Shown: piece by piece, positions 13,241-25,400 of the stretch
Position numbering within the stretch: the first letter of the stretch is position 1
Layout: every line of letters begins with the position of its first letter
DNA from: Antedon mediterranea
Lineage: Eukaryota; Echinodermata; Crinoidea; Comatulida; Antedonidae
Direction: 5' to 3'
Assembly (NCBI RefSeq): GCF_964355755.1
Contig: NC_092677.1
Span: 27,808,101-27,872,100 of the forward strand
DNA length: 64,000 nucleotides
Made by a program: the position numbers and the translations under genes
Notes under the pieces: model-generated
Told to the model about the DNA's origin: nothing
The model's database searches: none
What the model saw: only the letters and a program-made list of their open reading frames with translations

Positions 13241-13982
13241 CGTCACGCTTACGTCGTTGTGTTGGATTCAATTAATGGGAATCAAAGTGTGTTATTTTTA
13301 CTTACATGTTACACAACAAAAATATGATCGGCATTGGGCCTCTATCAAACACGTTTCCTTTTCTTTACAAGGTGAAGATTGGCAAGGGTCTGGGTTACAT
13401 GGATCCCCTAAAAAAGTAAATTTGTAATGTTAAAATATAAATATGGAAACAATTCAGTGTCCGTTAAATAAAACGGTTCAAAATATAAAATCATAAAAGA
13501 TTATAACATACAACTGACACTCATTGAAAAGTAATACCTTATTTAGGCCTACCTTTCTTTCCATCTTTTAGAAAATTTGGCGGCAACTATAACTACATAG
13601 GAACGATTCTCATATTTAGAATCAATCAATGTCATTCGCGCGCATGACCAGCATATGCCCCCCATAGTGCGAAATTTACTCTACTTTTAGTTTTAACCAT
13701 AATGTTTACCTTATTTCCAAATTTACCAATTACTTCACGGTTAGATCATGTTTGTAAATTTTATCCGAAAGCTGTTCCGGAACTAGCCAAACTGACTTTC
13801 GGGAAAGAAATGAGTTAAGAATAAGAAAGCACTCGCTGGCGGGCAATAAGATTTTTCATTTAATTTCTACATTTAAAACCGTCAAATATTATGAATAACT
13901 TGCACTAATGTCTCTAATGCTAGTCATTATCGAGTGAATACGCCAATGGCCGCATTTCAATCCGGCGTAAGCCACGCTAGCC

Positions 13983-16900
13983 TTACGATTTATGTGTGAA
14001 CAACGTACTGGAGTAAGTAACTATACGTCCGTTTAATGCTTGCAGTGGTCGAAAATTGTCTTGAATAATTTTGTTGCCACTTCGAAGTGTTCTTAGCATT
14101 TGAATCTGAAACAAATTAAAGAAACACAACTGAAAATCTATAATGATACAAAATCAATCTTGTATCAAACTTTAAAAGCGATATTTGATGTAAAATGTCA
14201 GTAGACTTTATAATGATCAAATACATCCTCGCCTCGTTTACAGTTTGCGATGCTATATAGTAGTGCAACACACATGCGTGCAGTAAAATGCGCAATAATT
14301 ATATTTTTGAAATTAGAATGTGTAATCAGAGGGAAGAAAAGTCAGAGCAACAACAATCAATTTATGCAGACCTGGGTGCTAGATAAGTATATCAGCTCTT
14401 TGAACATTGTCCAGATGACGGCTTCATTGCAACCAGGAGTTGTCAGCGAACCATTATATCGGTAGAATTCAACAAGATTGTCTGGTAAAAGACTCTCCAG
14501 AGTAAAAACATCATTTGGAGGAATGTTGTATGTATCGCCTGTTGTAAGAAACCAAATAACAAATTTCGATTTTTGTCCGGTCCATGAATCTAACCTAACT
14601 TAGCTGGTAGGCTACTTTACTTTAAACAGAAATAACTAACCATACCTTCTTCTTGCACATTCGTTAGAGAGCTCAGAAGAGTTTCGAAATTTGCGTTGTC
14701 TTCGTCAGACACCTACAAAGAATAATTGTTACGTTCTCGTGAGGGCGGTTCATTGTATAGGCATACTTGAAATGATATTAAGAAATCTACACAAAATACA
14801 TCAATAAAAATTATACGAGGAGTGTACGCGGCGAGATACTAGTTCAGTACCAAAAAAAATCTCGCCCAAAATATGCACATTATGATATACTGTAGGCCGA
14901 TTTAAAACACCCCACATTATTTGAAATTAAAGCTTTCTTCAACACGTACCTGGAAGAAAAAGCCAAGTACAGCAAGTCCAGTGCTACCGCCTTGTTGAAC
15001 AGCGTCAGTTGTACTTGAATATATGCTATTGTAATGCACAATGTGCATCTAAAATAGAAAACAAACACAATATAAAAGACAGCTTAAACTCGAGCGGCAG
15101 ACTAACACAGAAGAAACTGCTTAGAATGGCCGCGGTGATGCTGGAAATAGATTCTAACCTCTTCTGTGTTTTTATCAATAATCTAGCCTACATTCAATAT
15201 AAACCGAAATCCAGAGTGAAGTGGCGGACTCAAGGTCGAACTTAGGCAAGATTTGTAGGTGATAAGGCTGTAGGTCTCCCGATATTGTCACCAAACTCAT
15301 TTAAATCAGGGATAGATGGAGAAATAATGTTCTAAGTACTAATGATTGTCTTTATGAAGTTTTCCTTAATTGATGTAAATTCCAAATAAAGATTGAGGAA
15401 TCAATACTGAATATGATATTGTTGTCAAAATGATCAATGGTAAGGCACCATTCTTTTTCCCACTACACAATGCGACTATATGAACGTACACCATTAACAT
15501 TACTTATCAGTTATTTTGTTATGTTCTTTGGTCACGAATGTATTACTGAAAGAATGGACATGAATTAATACTATCATTGTACGGCGTTATTATTAAAGGA
15601 TGACTCCATTGCATTAGTTTGTGATGATTATTGTTACACCACTTTTCATGATATTACTTGAAGCATAACTGCATTGTGTTACCAGTAAATGCCTTGATCC
15701 TATTTATATACCGTATATTGTTATATAACTGATTTAACAAATAAATGAATGGATAATAGCCTTGGTTTAAAATTTGTAGGGTGGCAATAAAAACTCATTT
15801 TGCTGACAAGTTTTCTTTTAAATCAATCATGTGTTACCTCTACAGGGTATTGAACGTTGTTAAGCGTGTGTTCAGATCCAACAGCATCACGGCTACCCCA
15901 ATGAAAATGAAATTGAGCAGTTTTATAGGTACCACCAAGTCCACCACCAGAAACTGAATAATCTCCTGTCAGGTCTATTTGCACTTAAATAAAAAACAAG
16001 ATTATAAGGAATAAGATAGGAATAAGATCATACGTTTTAAACAATGAGAAAGGTGTTTCAAAACAGTTTCGTTTGGCTTAATAGCTAGACTTCTTCGGGT
16101 CTTCGTTAAAAATATACGGTAGGCTAAAAAAAAAAAACCAAAAATAAAATTGTAAATTATTATATGAAATTATGATATAGTTACAAAACCATTATTATGT
16201 ATAGATAATGTTATATACGAAGCAAAACATGATTAAAGTTGAAATAATTACTTTCAAAAGGAATTATACATTTATACTTATTTATATTTAATGTGTATAA
16301 TATATAATACAATAAGAAATATGAAGGTAGTGTAAAAAAGTAGCTTATTCTATGTAATTTATGTATAAATGAAATGAAAAAACGTGAGAGACACCCATTA
16401 AAGAGATAAATATATATAGACTTATCGGAGCAGACTTATTTCTAACCGATCAAACATTAAATTATTCCCCATTTATACTTCCGATATTTTCAGTGATAGA
16501 ACAGTGGTAATGCCTCAAGCTACTTGACACTGGAATAAGCTAGTTAAACCAGGGAGAGTGACATTTCATTTTGAAGGATGCACCTTTGTGCTAAGTGTGC
16601 CACCGATCTAAAGGTGTAATTCCAAATAAATAAATAAAAATTACCCAATAAAGAATTGAACGGTGCCGGTTGATTAGAGTTTGTGAATGTAGCTTCATGC
16701 TGCGGTAATTTTAAGGTTTATGCTTACGTGAATGGCCATTGTTTGTTACTACCATGGATTTATCTGCGACATCTCCAAATCCAACGAAAGTGAACGTTCC
16801 CAAATTGCCTTTCTCTGCACTGGAAGGGTCGATGTTAATAGGCGATTGATTGTCTCCGCCACAGTTTGGAAATGTATTAGCCCAGTTAGCAGGACCTATC

Positions 16901-17811
16901 GAAGCAAAACAATTAAGTTAATTCAATGATGAGGAGGTTAAAAACTCAAAATATTTTCGTATATAGCTTCAGAAAGATATAATGAATATGGAATGGTTAA
17001 AACAATAAAATGTACTATACCATCCTCGCCCGAGTAACTCCATTTTTCTATATAGAAAAAAAAAGAAAAATACCAAATTAATGCCTTTAAATCTTGAATA
17101 ACTATAGGTTATTATAATTATTATATCATTGCTCTTACCTAATCCTCGTAAACCCAGTCGGATTGAATCATTTGATCGTCAAATATGTCACCATTTCATA
17201 GAATAGTTTTGTTTGTTTTATTGGTTTCACCACACATTTTAAAATAAAAGATAAAAATTACAAATTGCAAAAAGAAAATTATGATAAGGTTAAAACAACT
17301 TGATATATTTCCAAAAAGGCGTAGTGTTTTATCTTAAAATTTGTTGAATTGACAAGGTATCTTTTCAGTAAACAAAAATCCAAAATATCAACTTAATTTT
17401 CAAAAACTTAATTGCAAAAAAGTCAAGAGTCACGTGTCTTTATACTTTATAATTATAAAAAAATATATATATAGAAAATCAGGCTTATTGATTTTATTAA
17501 GAAATGAGATTTTTTTATCATCCTTAATTTTGGTAATACTGTTTAATTATCAGAGGAAAGAGTGAAACTACTATATTTCAAATATTATACAGATATGTAA
17601 TATAATAAAATAAAATACATATACAGTACATATTGAACAACTTATTTATCTATGGTCCTACTTATTATAATTATAAGAGATGGTCTTCTACTTTTATTCG
17701 CTTCCAAAGTTTGAAAATCTAAAATTGTAAATGGTAAAATAATTTCTTACCTGCGGCGATAGCAACTGACACTGCAGTAAAGGCGAGGATAGCTCTATAC
17801 AAGATCGTCAT
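13983..17811 (-). CDS. Alpha-carbonic anhydrase A, secreted form
   Basis: Eight exons on -: 17811-17751, 17047-17021, 16895-16728, 15983-15838, 15048-14950, 14712-14646, 14538-14372 and 14105-13983. Together they make 858 nt and 285 aa, in frame with GT/AG throughout. Alpha-CAs interconvert CO2 and bicarbonate at a zinc ion. A 20-residue signal peptide precedes WSYSGEDG and CGGDNQSPINI. Zinc ligands are the two His of FHFHWG (residues 111, 113) and the first His of MHIVHYN (136). SLTTPGC carries the substrate-orienting Thr. Cysteines in the CGG and TTPGC motifs fit the disulphide of extracellular CAs. It ends YSSTLFTHKS with no hydrophobic tail, so it should be secreted, unlike its neighbour B. 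All eight exons match B in phase. Confidence 0.93.
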
Positions 17812-19434
17812 CTTGTTACGGCTTACGTATCAGCATACAAATGACATTTCCAATTTATCCTATTTATTGCTATAATTACGGCTTATGGAGGTCAACATAG
17901 ATAACACAGTCTCCAGCCAAACAATAGCAATGAATAAGAGCACTCGACACGTATCTGGGGTAGCAGTAATACGATTAACCTATTAGAAAGATCATTGAAT
18001 GGTAGTATACAATGTCCATTCATGCCGCTCAATGATTGGTATTTTAGTATTAGACAGATACCAATCAATAAGAGTCACAACATAGGCCTATTACGAGAGT
18101 GAAAACACGATTCAAAGGTTAAAATTCTAATATAAATAATATCTGGAATATATAAATGTTTTAAATTGAAGGATATGCATTGTATTGTGTAGAATTTCGC
18201 AATGATGTACCGTGTAGTAGACTTTTAAAGTATTTGCGGTTCGGAGAACAAACGCAACCAATGTTACGTTTCCGGATCATTGTTCGATCGTATTTTATGG
18301 ATTTGACACAGAAAACACATCTTTATATATAAAGGGATAAACATAATACAGTAGTGTGGAGTTTGTGAATAAAAAAATATAGGACAATTTCAATAGACAC
18401 TCACGTCAATCACGTGACATGATTTTAATCTGATGACGCATTTAAATAGTGATTGTATATTGGTACACGTCTTAGTGTCATTTGATTAGTTCATTAATTT
18501 AAGCATCACGTACTTTACTTTCATACTGAACGAAATGTAATAGTAAGTGTCACCGAGGGGCACCGAGAGCATGACAATACTGCGTTATAGTAAACAATAA
18601 AACACCATACAATGTTACAGTACAAATATATATTGCGTTTGTTTATGCTTTGGCTCATGTTTAGCCTATTGGAACAGTGATTTTAGATAGAAACTTGTAT
18701 TAACTGCCGCCTGTTAGAAGTCTTCAAATAATACTTGCATACAAATAAATCAAGAAACTTAGAATAAAACACGTATATGCAGATGGCACAATTCGACTAA
18801 TTAGCATATATTTATTTATATATAATTGTCTATTGATCATAAATATATCGGAACTGAAATATTATTATGTTATACTATGAAGGAATTAATTCTTCCAAAG
18901 TTACAGTCATTAAAGCTTTAAACTAATTACGAACATTCGTATCTTATGAGCTGTTTTTCATAGAGCATTTACCACTTTTAGTACAGTACCGTACTTGCAG
19001 TGTTGGAATGTAAAGTCTTTGGTTGTACAGTACTGTGAAACGTACACACAACGCAAAAAGTGGCAAATCGTAAAACGCGATTGAACGAACGCACAAGGCA
19101 ATTGACCAATTAAAAGCAATATAAAAATTTAAAAAAATTACAAATATATAAAAACCCACAAAACCAGCAAGCGAATAATGACGTCATCAATCAAGTAGAT
19201 AGCCGGTACTCTTCCCTGCTAATATTTAAAGCCGTTTGATCTCAATCATTAATTGACATAAGCATTAAAAATGTTTTGACATGCGCAGGACATGGTGTAA
19301 AGCGAGTTTTTGAGCAATAGAGGGCGCTAGAAAGGACTGCGTGAAACATTGTCGGTGTTTTCCTATTTTTTCGACAAGATCAGAAAAAAAAAATGGTAAC
19401 AAAAAGAGAATGTACAAAAGAGAATGAGATAGAT
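17812..19434. other. Intergenic DNA between carbonic anhydrases B and A
   Basis: Lies 5' of gene A and 3' of gene B. No exon, RNA gene or transposon end is recognisable. It must include the promoter of A, but no clear core element stands out. Confidence 0.5.
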
Positions 19435-22400
19435 CTACTTCATAACAGAAAAGATCAAGAAAGTCAAGAACGAAACCATAATTGAGGGCGCAATGATATT
19501 GCTGTGAGATGGCTCGTAGTCCGGATCAGAGTATATAACTGTGCGGCCGTTGAGGGCTTGTACTGGTCGAAAGGTATCTTCAATCGTCTCGTTGTGGCTG
19601 TTTTGGAGAGTTCTGAACATTTGAATCTGAAAATAAAAAAGTAAATAAAAGTTAGTTTTATGCATACATATCAAATTATAAACCAGACCTATGAAAATAC
19701 CCTCAACAAAATCTTCAGTATTCAGTTAATTGTCAGTGTATCGATTTCGCATGCTCGCCATCGTCAAGCGTGAGAGCGAATAAACCCCCTGTAAAAAAGC
19801 AAATTAACGATGAATAATCGATCGCGATCACACGTCCAGATCACCACAATATGACGTCAAGATTACCACAATATTATGACGTCAGGATCACCACAATATG
19901 ACATCAGATCATTATCATCGATGCGAAGGTGTTTGGAGAAACAACAATCAAAAGATATATTATTCTGACCTGGCTGCTAGATAGAGATATCGGCTCTTTG
20001 AACATTGTCCAGATGATAGCTTCAGCACAATTCGGAGTTGTCAGCGAACCATTATATCGGTAGAATTCACCAAGATTGTCTGGTAAAAGACTCTCCAGAG
20101 TAAAAACATCATTTGCAGGAATGTCGTATGTAGCTTCTGTTGTAAGAAACCAAATAATATAAATAGTATTTCAATATACAACAATTAAGCAGGCCATTTT
20201 GCAGTTTTAATTATTTAAAATAAAATAGTTTTGTGGGAAAAAAACAAAAGAAAAAGAATGTTTTCACTTTAAAAAAAGACAAAAACACTTTAAAATGGCA
20301 TATTTAAAAAAACAAAAATGTTTTTCATGCGGGCAATATCTAACATACCGTATAATATAATTTATATATAACAGTTACAGGTTACAAATCAGCTTCATGA
20401 AATTTAATTTTATTGATTTATTTCTCCATGGTGTGGCGTAACTTACGTACGAAATACCTCCATCTCGCACATTAAACAGAACTAACTAACCATACCTTCT
20501 TCTTGCACATTCGTTAGAGAGTTCAGAAGAGTTTCGAAATTTGAGTTGTCTTCGTTAGACACCTACAAAGAATAATGGTTACGTTCTTGTGAGGGCGGTT
20601 CATTGTATAGGCATACTTGAAATGATATTAAGAAATATACACAAAATACATCAATAAAAATTATCCCCTCCACCCCATTAGGCCTATACCAACTATTTAA
20701 AATTAAAGTTTTCTTCAACACGTACCTGGAAGAAAAAGCCAAGTACAGCAAGTCCAGTGCTACCACCTTGTTCAATAGCGTCAGTTGTACTTGAATATAT
20801 GCTATTGTAATGAACCATGTGCATCTAAAATAGAAAACAAAAGTATGCAGAACTTAACAACACATCTGAGAGACTCATGAAAAATAGGTCAACTTGAGGG
20901 GGCAATGCTTTGGCAAAATTGATTCTATCAAACTTACTCTGCGCATGTCATTTAAAGGTATCGATAATTCATTTGTATAAAATCAATTTTTTTAATAGTT
21001 GCTATTTTTTATAACAACGTGCTTTACATATTTTGCCAAATTATTTGGTTTGGTGTTGTTTAGGACAAATAAAATAAATTTGTTATTGTAATTATTTCCA
21101 ACCTCTGCAGGATATTGAGCGTTGTTTAGCTTGTGTTCAGATCCAACAGCATCACTGCTACCCCAATGAAAATGAAATTGATCAGTATTATAGGTACCAC
21201 CAAGTCCACCACCAGAAACTGAATAATCTCCTGTCAGACTTACTTGCACTACAACAAAACAAAATTAGATAATATTTCATAATCTAAGTTGATTTGACTA
21301 AAGTCCAAATCAGACAATGTCGTACGACGAGGCCTGAGTACGAATCGTCTCGTCGGGAGAAAGTAAAGCATGTTTAATGTTCTAGCGACGACCTAAAAAC
21401 TACGCCCGACGCTATCTCAAGACGAGTCGTCTCATCGGGATTCAACTCCGACAGCACCGACGAGTCAAGACGTTTCGTCAGGACTCGTCCTACGATGCTG
21501 TCTGAGTAGGCCTTGATATATACCACGGTATCATTACACATATACTCTAAATACAAGACAAGAAGGCCTGTAGAGATGAAATCAAGATTTGGTCGATGAC
21601 GACGATGAATACAATACTCAAATACCCTTAGTCATGTACTTCGTGAGTCATGTCATATAGTGCTTAATTTGTTATACTTACATGAATGACCATTGTTAGT
21701 TACTTTCATGGATTTTTCTGTAACATCTCCAAATCCAACAAAAGTGAACGTTCCCAAATTGCCTTCTTCTGTACTGGAAGTGTCGATGTTAATAGGCGAT
21801 TGATTTTCTCCGCCACAGGGTGGGTATGATTCAGCCCAGTAAGCAGGACCTATCGAAACACAAAGTGTTACAATTGAGAGCCAGGAGAACACGTGGTTAA
21901 TGTGATGATAAGAGGTAGTAAACTAATGTGTTCTAAAGCGATCAGATGTTTTACTAAACATATTCACGATAGGTTTTATATAAGTATGACATGGTTATAA
22001 ATTTAAATATACCATACCGTCATTGCCTGAGTAACTCCAACCTAAAAAAAAAGAGAAAACAAAAATTAATTTCATAACCAAATCTGCTAATAATATTGTA
22101 TACGGTATATATGTGTGTTTTTTACATTATAGTACACTTACAAAAAGAGTTGGTGATTAACAAAAGGAGAGAGGGAGAGTTTTTTAAGGCACAGGGGGAA
22201 TGACCGTAAGAGACAAGATGAGGTATGGTATGGTTTTGTTATGTTTTGTGCGTCGGTATGTTCTTTGTTGACTTACTTTATTCTAATTCTTATACATTAC
22301 TACAACATATACAATTGAAACAATGGTTAACCTGAGTTTGAGCCTAGCATCAGCGACTTTTAATAAGACTATGGAAGAATCAAGTGTTTGTGAGTCCTTA

Positions 22401-25400
22401 TGCGAAGATATGACATCGGATACTGGATTTCAATATTTTCTACACCCAATTACTTCAACGCCAAGGTGTATAAAGAAGTCAAGACCATCAAGAGGAAATG
22501 TTAGGCCAAAATACTGCGATTCTATAACTCAGACTACAAAAACTAGAACATTTGATATTGGTATACAGACACCGATAAGTTGGGATCAAACCCCATTACT
22601 GAAGAACAAGATTAAAAGCTGTGAGGACAAAATTGCTGAATCTAAAAGGAAGTTGCAAGAGTACCAAGATGTTAACTCTAATTTCGTTCAGCTTGCATCA
22701 TCTTTTAAGGAGTTATGTGAGCGAAATGCCTCTTTGGAAACTCAGATTGCCAGCCTTCAAGCTTTATTAACAGAAAATGAGTTTCATACAGCTTCTCATC
22801 CCATTAGCAATCCTGTAATGTGTAAGTCAAACTCACAGTCTATTGCACTACACAACTCTTTTAATGCTTTGCAGAAAGAATTTAAGTCTCCAGCCTTAGC
22901 TTCTGAAAAAAATCATGCAGCTGAAAACTTTCAGTCTGATATTACCATACAGAATAAAAGAAACCTAATAATTGGCGACTCAATGTTGAAATTAGTCAAG
23001 ACTAAGGGTCTGTGTGACACAGCGGTGAAGACACTACGCGGTGCTATCACAACTCAGGTTTCTGATACTTTGGATCAAATGGATCTTAGCAAAGTACAAA
23101 ATGTCATATTGCACGTTGGCACAAATGATTGTAGTGAGCTGAACTTTAAATTAGATCAGTTAAAGGAGGATTTCAGTGATCTTATGGTTCGTTTGAGGCA
23201 TAAAACATCTGGTAACATCTATGTTTCAAGTATTTGCCCGCGTTTGGATGATCCAGAAATAAATATGAGAGTGCTAGAAGCAAATAAGATGCTGAAATCA
23301 GTTTATGGAAATTGTTTTATAGACCACACTCTGGCATTCTCTTCCGAGAAAGGATATGATGCTTCCAAATTTACACGCCATGGTCTCCACCTTAACAAAT
23401 ATGGAACATCTACACTGATAAAGAGTATAAATAAAGTAGTGTCTATTCTCTTCCCAGTCAAGAGACAAGAGCGCACAAAATCAGCGAATGTTCGATGTCA
23501 CTACTGTAGCGAAAGTGGACATACAAATAGAGTGTGTCGGCATGGAGGTCCAGTTATCTGCTGGAAATGCAAGCAGAGCGGACATAAAGCAAAGCTATGC
23601 CAAGTTCAAGACATGCGAAAGTGAGTTATTGGCAAAGAAGATATAGCCGACACAAACTTAATGGTGTTAAACTTAATGGTGTTAAACGATCAAGAACGAA
23701 ATGTAAATTAATATAATCAATGTTAATGCTTCACAACCAATTACTATTACTAATGCTAAAATTAATGCTGAATGTACTTATGATAATAGTTTAAGTAATA
23801 ATGTAAACCAAAGTGATTTTATGATAGATTCAAAATTAGGTTCTGATAGTAAAAACAAGCTAAACGTATTCTATTGCAATGTAAGAAGTGTTAAAAATAA
23901 GTTGCATGATATAAATTCTCGATTTAATTCTTCATTTTATGATATTATATCTATGACAGAAACATGGCTTGACAATTCCATTTATGATAGTCAAATATTT
24001 AATAACGATTATATAGTTTTTAGAAAGGATAGAAACTCACATGGTGGGGGAGTACTTATTGCTGTAAAAACATCATTACACCCATCTAAGTGTCATGAAC
24101 TAAATGATAATATACTGGAGTTATTGTGGTTAGAGTGTTACACTGGTATTGGGAAAATTCTTATAGGTGTATATTACAGACCACCATCTTCCAATATTCA
24201 ATACACAAATGCTTTATACACCAATTTAGAAAAAGTACAAAGAAAAATGACTCAGTACAAATGGGTTTCGCTTATTGGTGATTTTAATATACATATTGAA
24301 TGGAATGATATACAGGTAGATAAAAGTAGTGGTTTAACTAGCCTAGCGAATGGTCTATTAGATGCAACAAACTCTACTGGGTTAGTTCAAGTCTTAAAAC
24401 AACCATCGTATATTACACGTGACAGTAAAGGACATTTCTTAGATTTAGTATTTGTTTCTAATCCACTACTGATTGAAAAATGTCGTACAATTTATAATTT
24501 TGAATCATGTGATCATGAAGCAGTTGAGATCTCTGTTAAGGTGTCGTATAAACGTGCTAAGGACATAACTAAAACTGTATATGCTCTTAAAAAGGCTGAT
24601 TTTTCAAAAATGCAGACTATATTAGATAATTTTAATTGGGAGAATTGTTTTCAATATAATAATATTAGTGATATATGGGAAACTATTTCTAGTAATATCA
24701 ATTTTGCAATTTCAAAATCTGTACCAAATAAGAAAGGTAAAAAATCAAAATCTTTTCCCTGGATAACTCCAGAAATCAAAAAGCTTTGCACAAAGAAAAG
24801 AAAGTTGTACAAAATTGCTAAACAAGTAGGAACTGAAGAAAGCATAAATAAATTCAAATCTTGTAGCAGGGAATTAAAAAAGTCAATATATTGTAGCCAT
24901 CGGGATTATGTTGTAAATATTTCAAACAAAGCTACAACTGATATAAAACAATTCTGGGCGTATATAAGGTCTATAAAAAATGACTCAGATGTTATTAGCT
25001 TTAAGATAAATAACACAATAGTATCTGATGCTAATGTGTTGGCTAATCTTTTCAATACACAATTTGTAAACAACTTTTGCATAGATAATGATCAGCATTG
25101 TGATTTGGATACAATAGATTGTCTTACCAACTTTGAATGTGAACCCTTTGTGATGCCTGAGGTATTTTATGCCCTCTCACAGTTAAATGTATCCAAATCA
25201 CCAGGACCTGATTGTTTGCTTCCAATATTCTTAAAGTCATGTAAGGCACAATTGGCTAATGTTTTATGTACATTCTTTAATTTAACTGTACAAAAAGGTA
25301 TTTTACCAAAACAATGGAAGGATGCAAATGTTGTACCTATTTTCAAAAGAAATGGAAAACCCAAAGACGAAATGAAAAGCTATCGTCCAGTGTCTTTAAC

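Larger units (their letters stand above)
11486..13407 (-). pseudogene. Orphan EGF exons, probably a partial copy of the large EGF gene
   Basis: Three phase 1-1 exons on -. Exon 13407-13306 has GT/AG ends but codes an incomplete module ([11 protein letters not shown], ending CRSYFCCVT). Exon 12150-12025 codes a full eight-Cys module (CMNGGTC...[12 protein letters not shown]). Exon 11571-11486 begins [14 protein letters not shown], then reaches TAG at 11486-11488 before the module is complete. The first and third closely resemble the EGF-gene exon at 49795-49914, down to the nucleotide run CAAGCCGCCATTCTG. No signal-peptide exon or start was found upstream, where carbonic anhydrase A ends. I read it as a duplicated, degenerating fragment. 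A short expressed EGF protein with an unseen first exon is possible but less likely. Confidence 0.65.

Noticed and set aside
15257-15780. Possible extra exon in the long intron 4 of carbonic anhydrase A
   Set aside because: Flanking exons join in frame without it and no splice-bounded open segment is visible.
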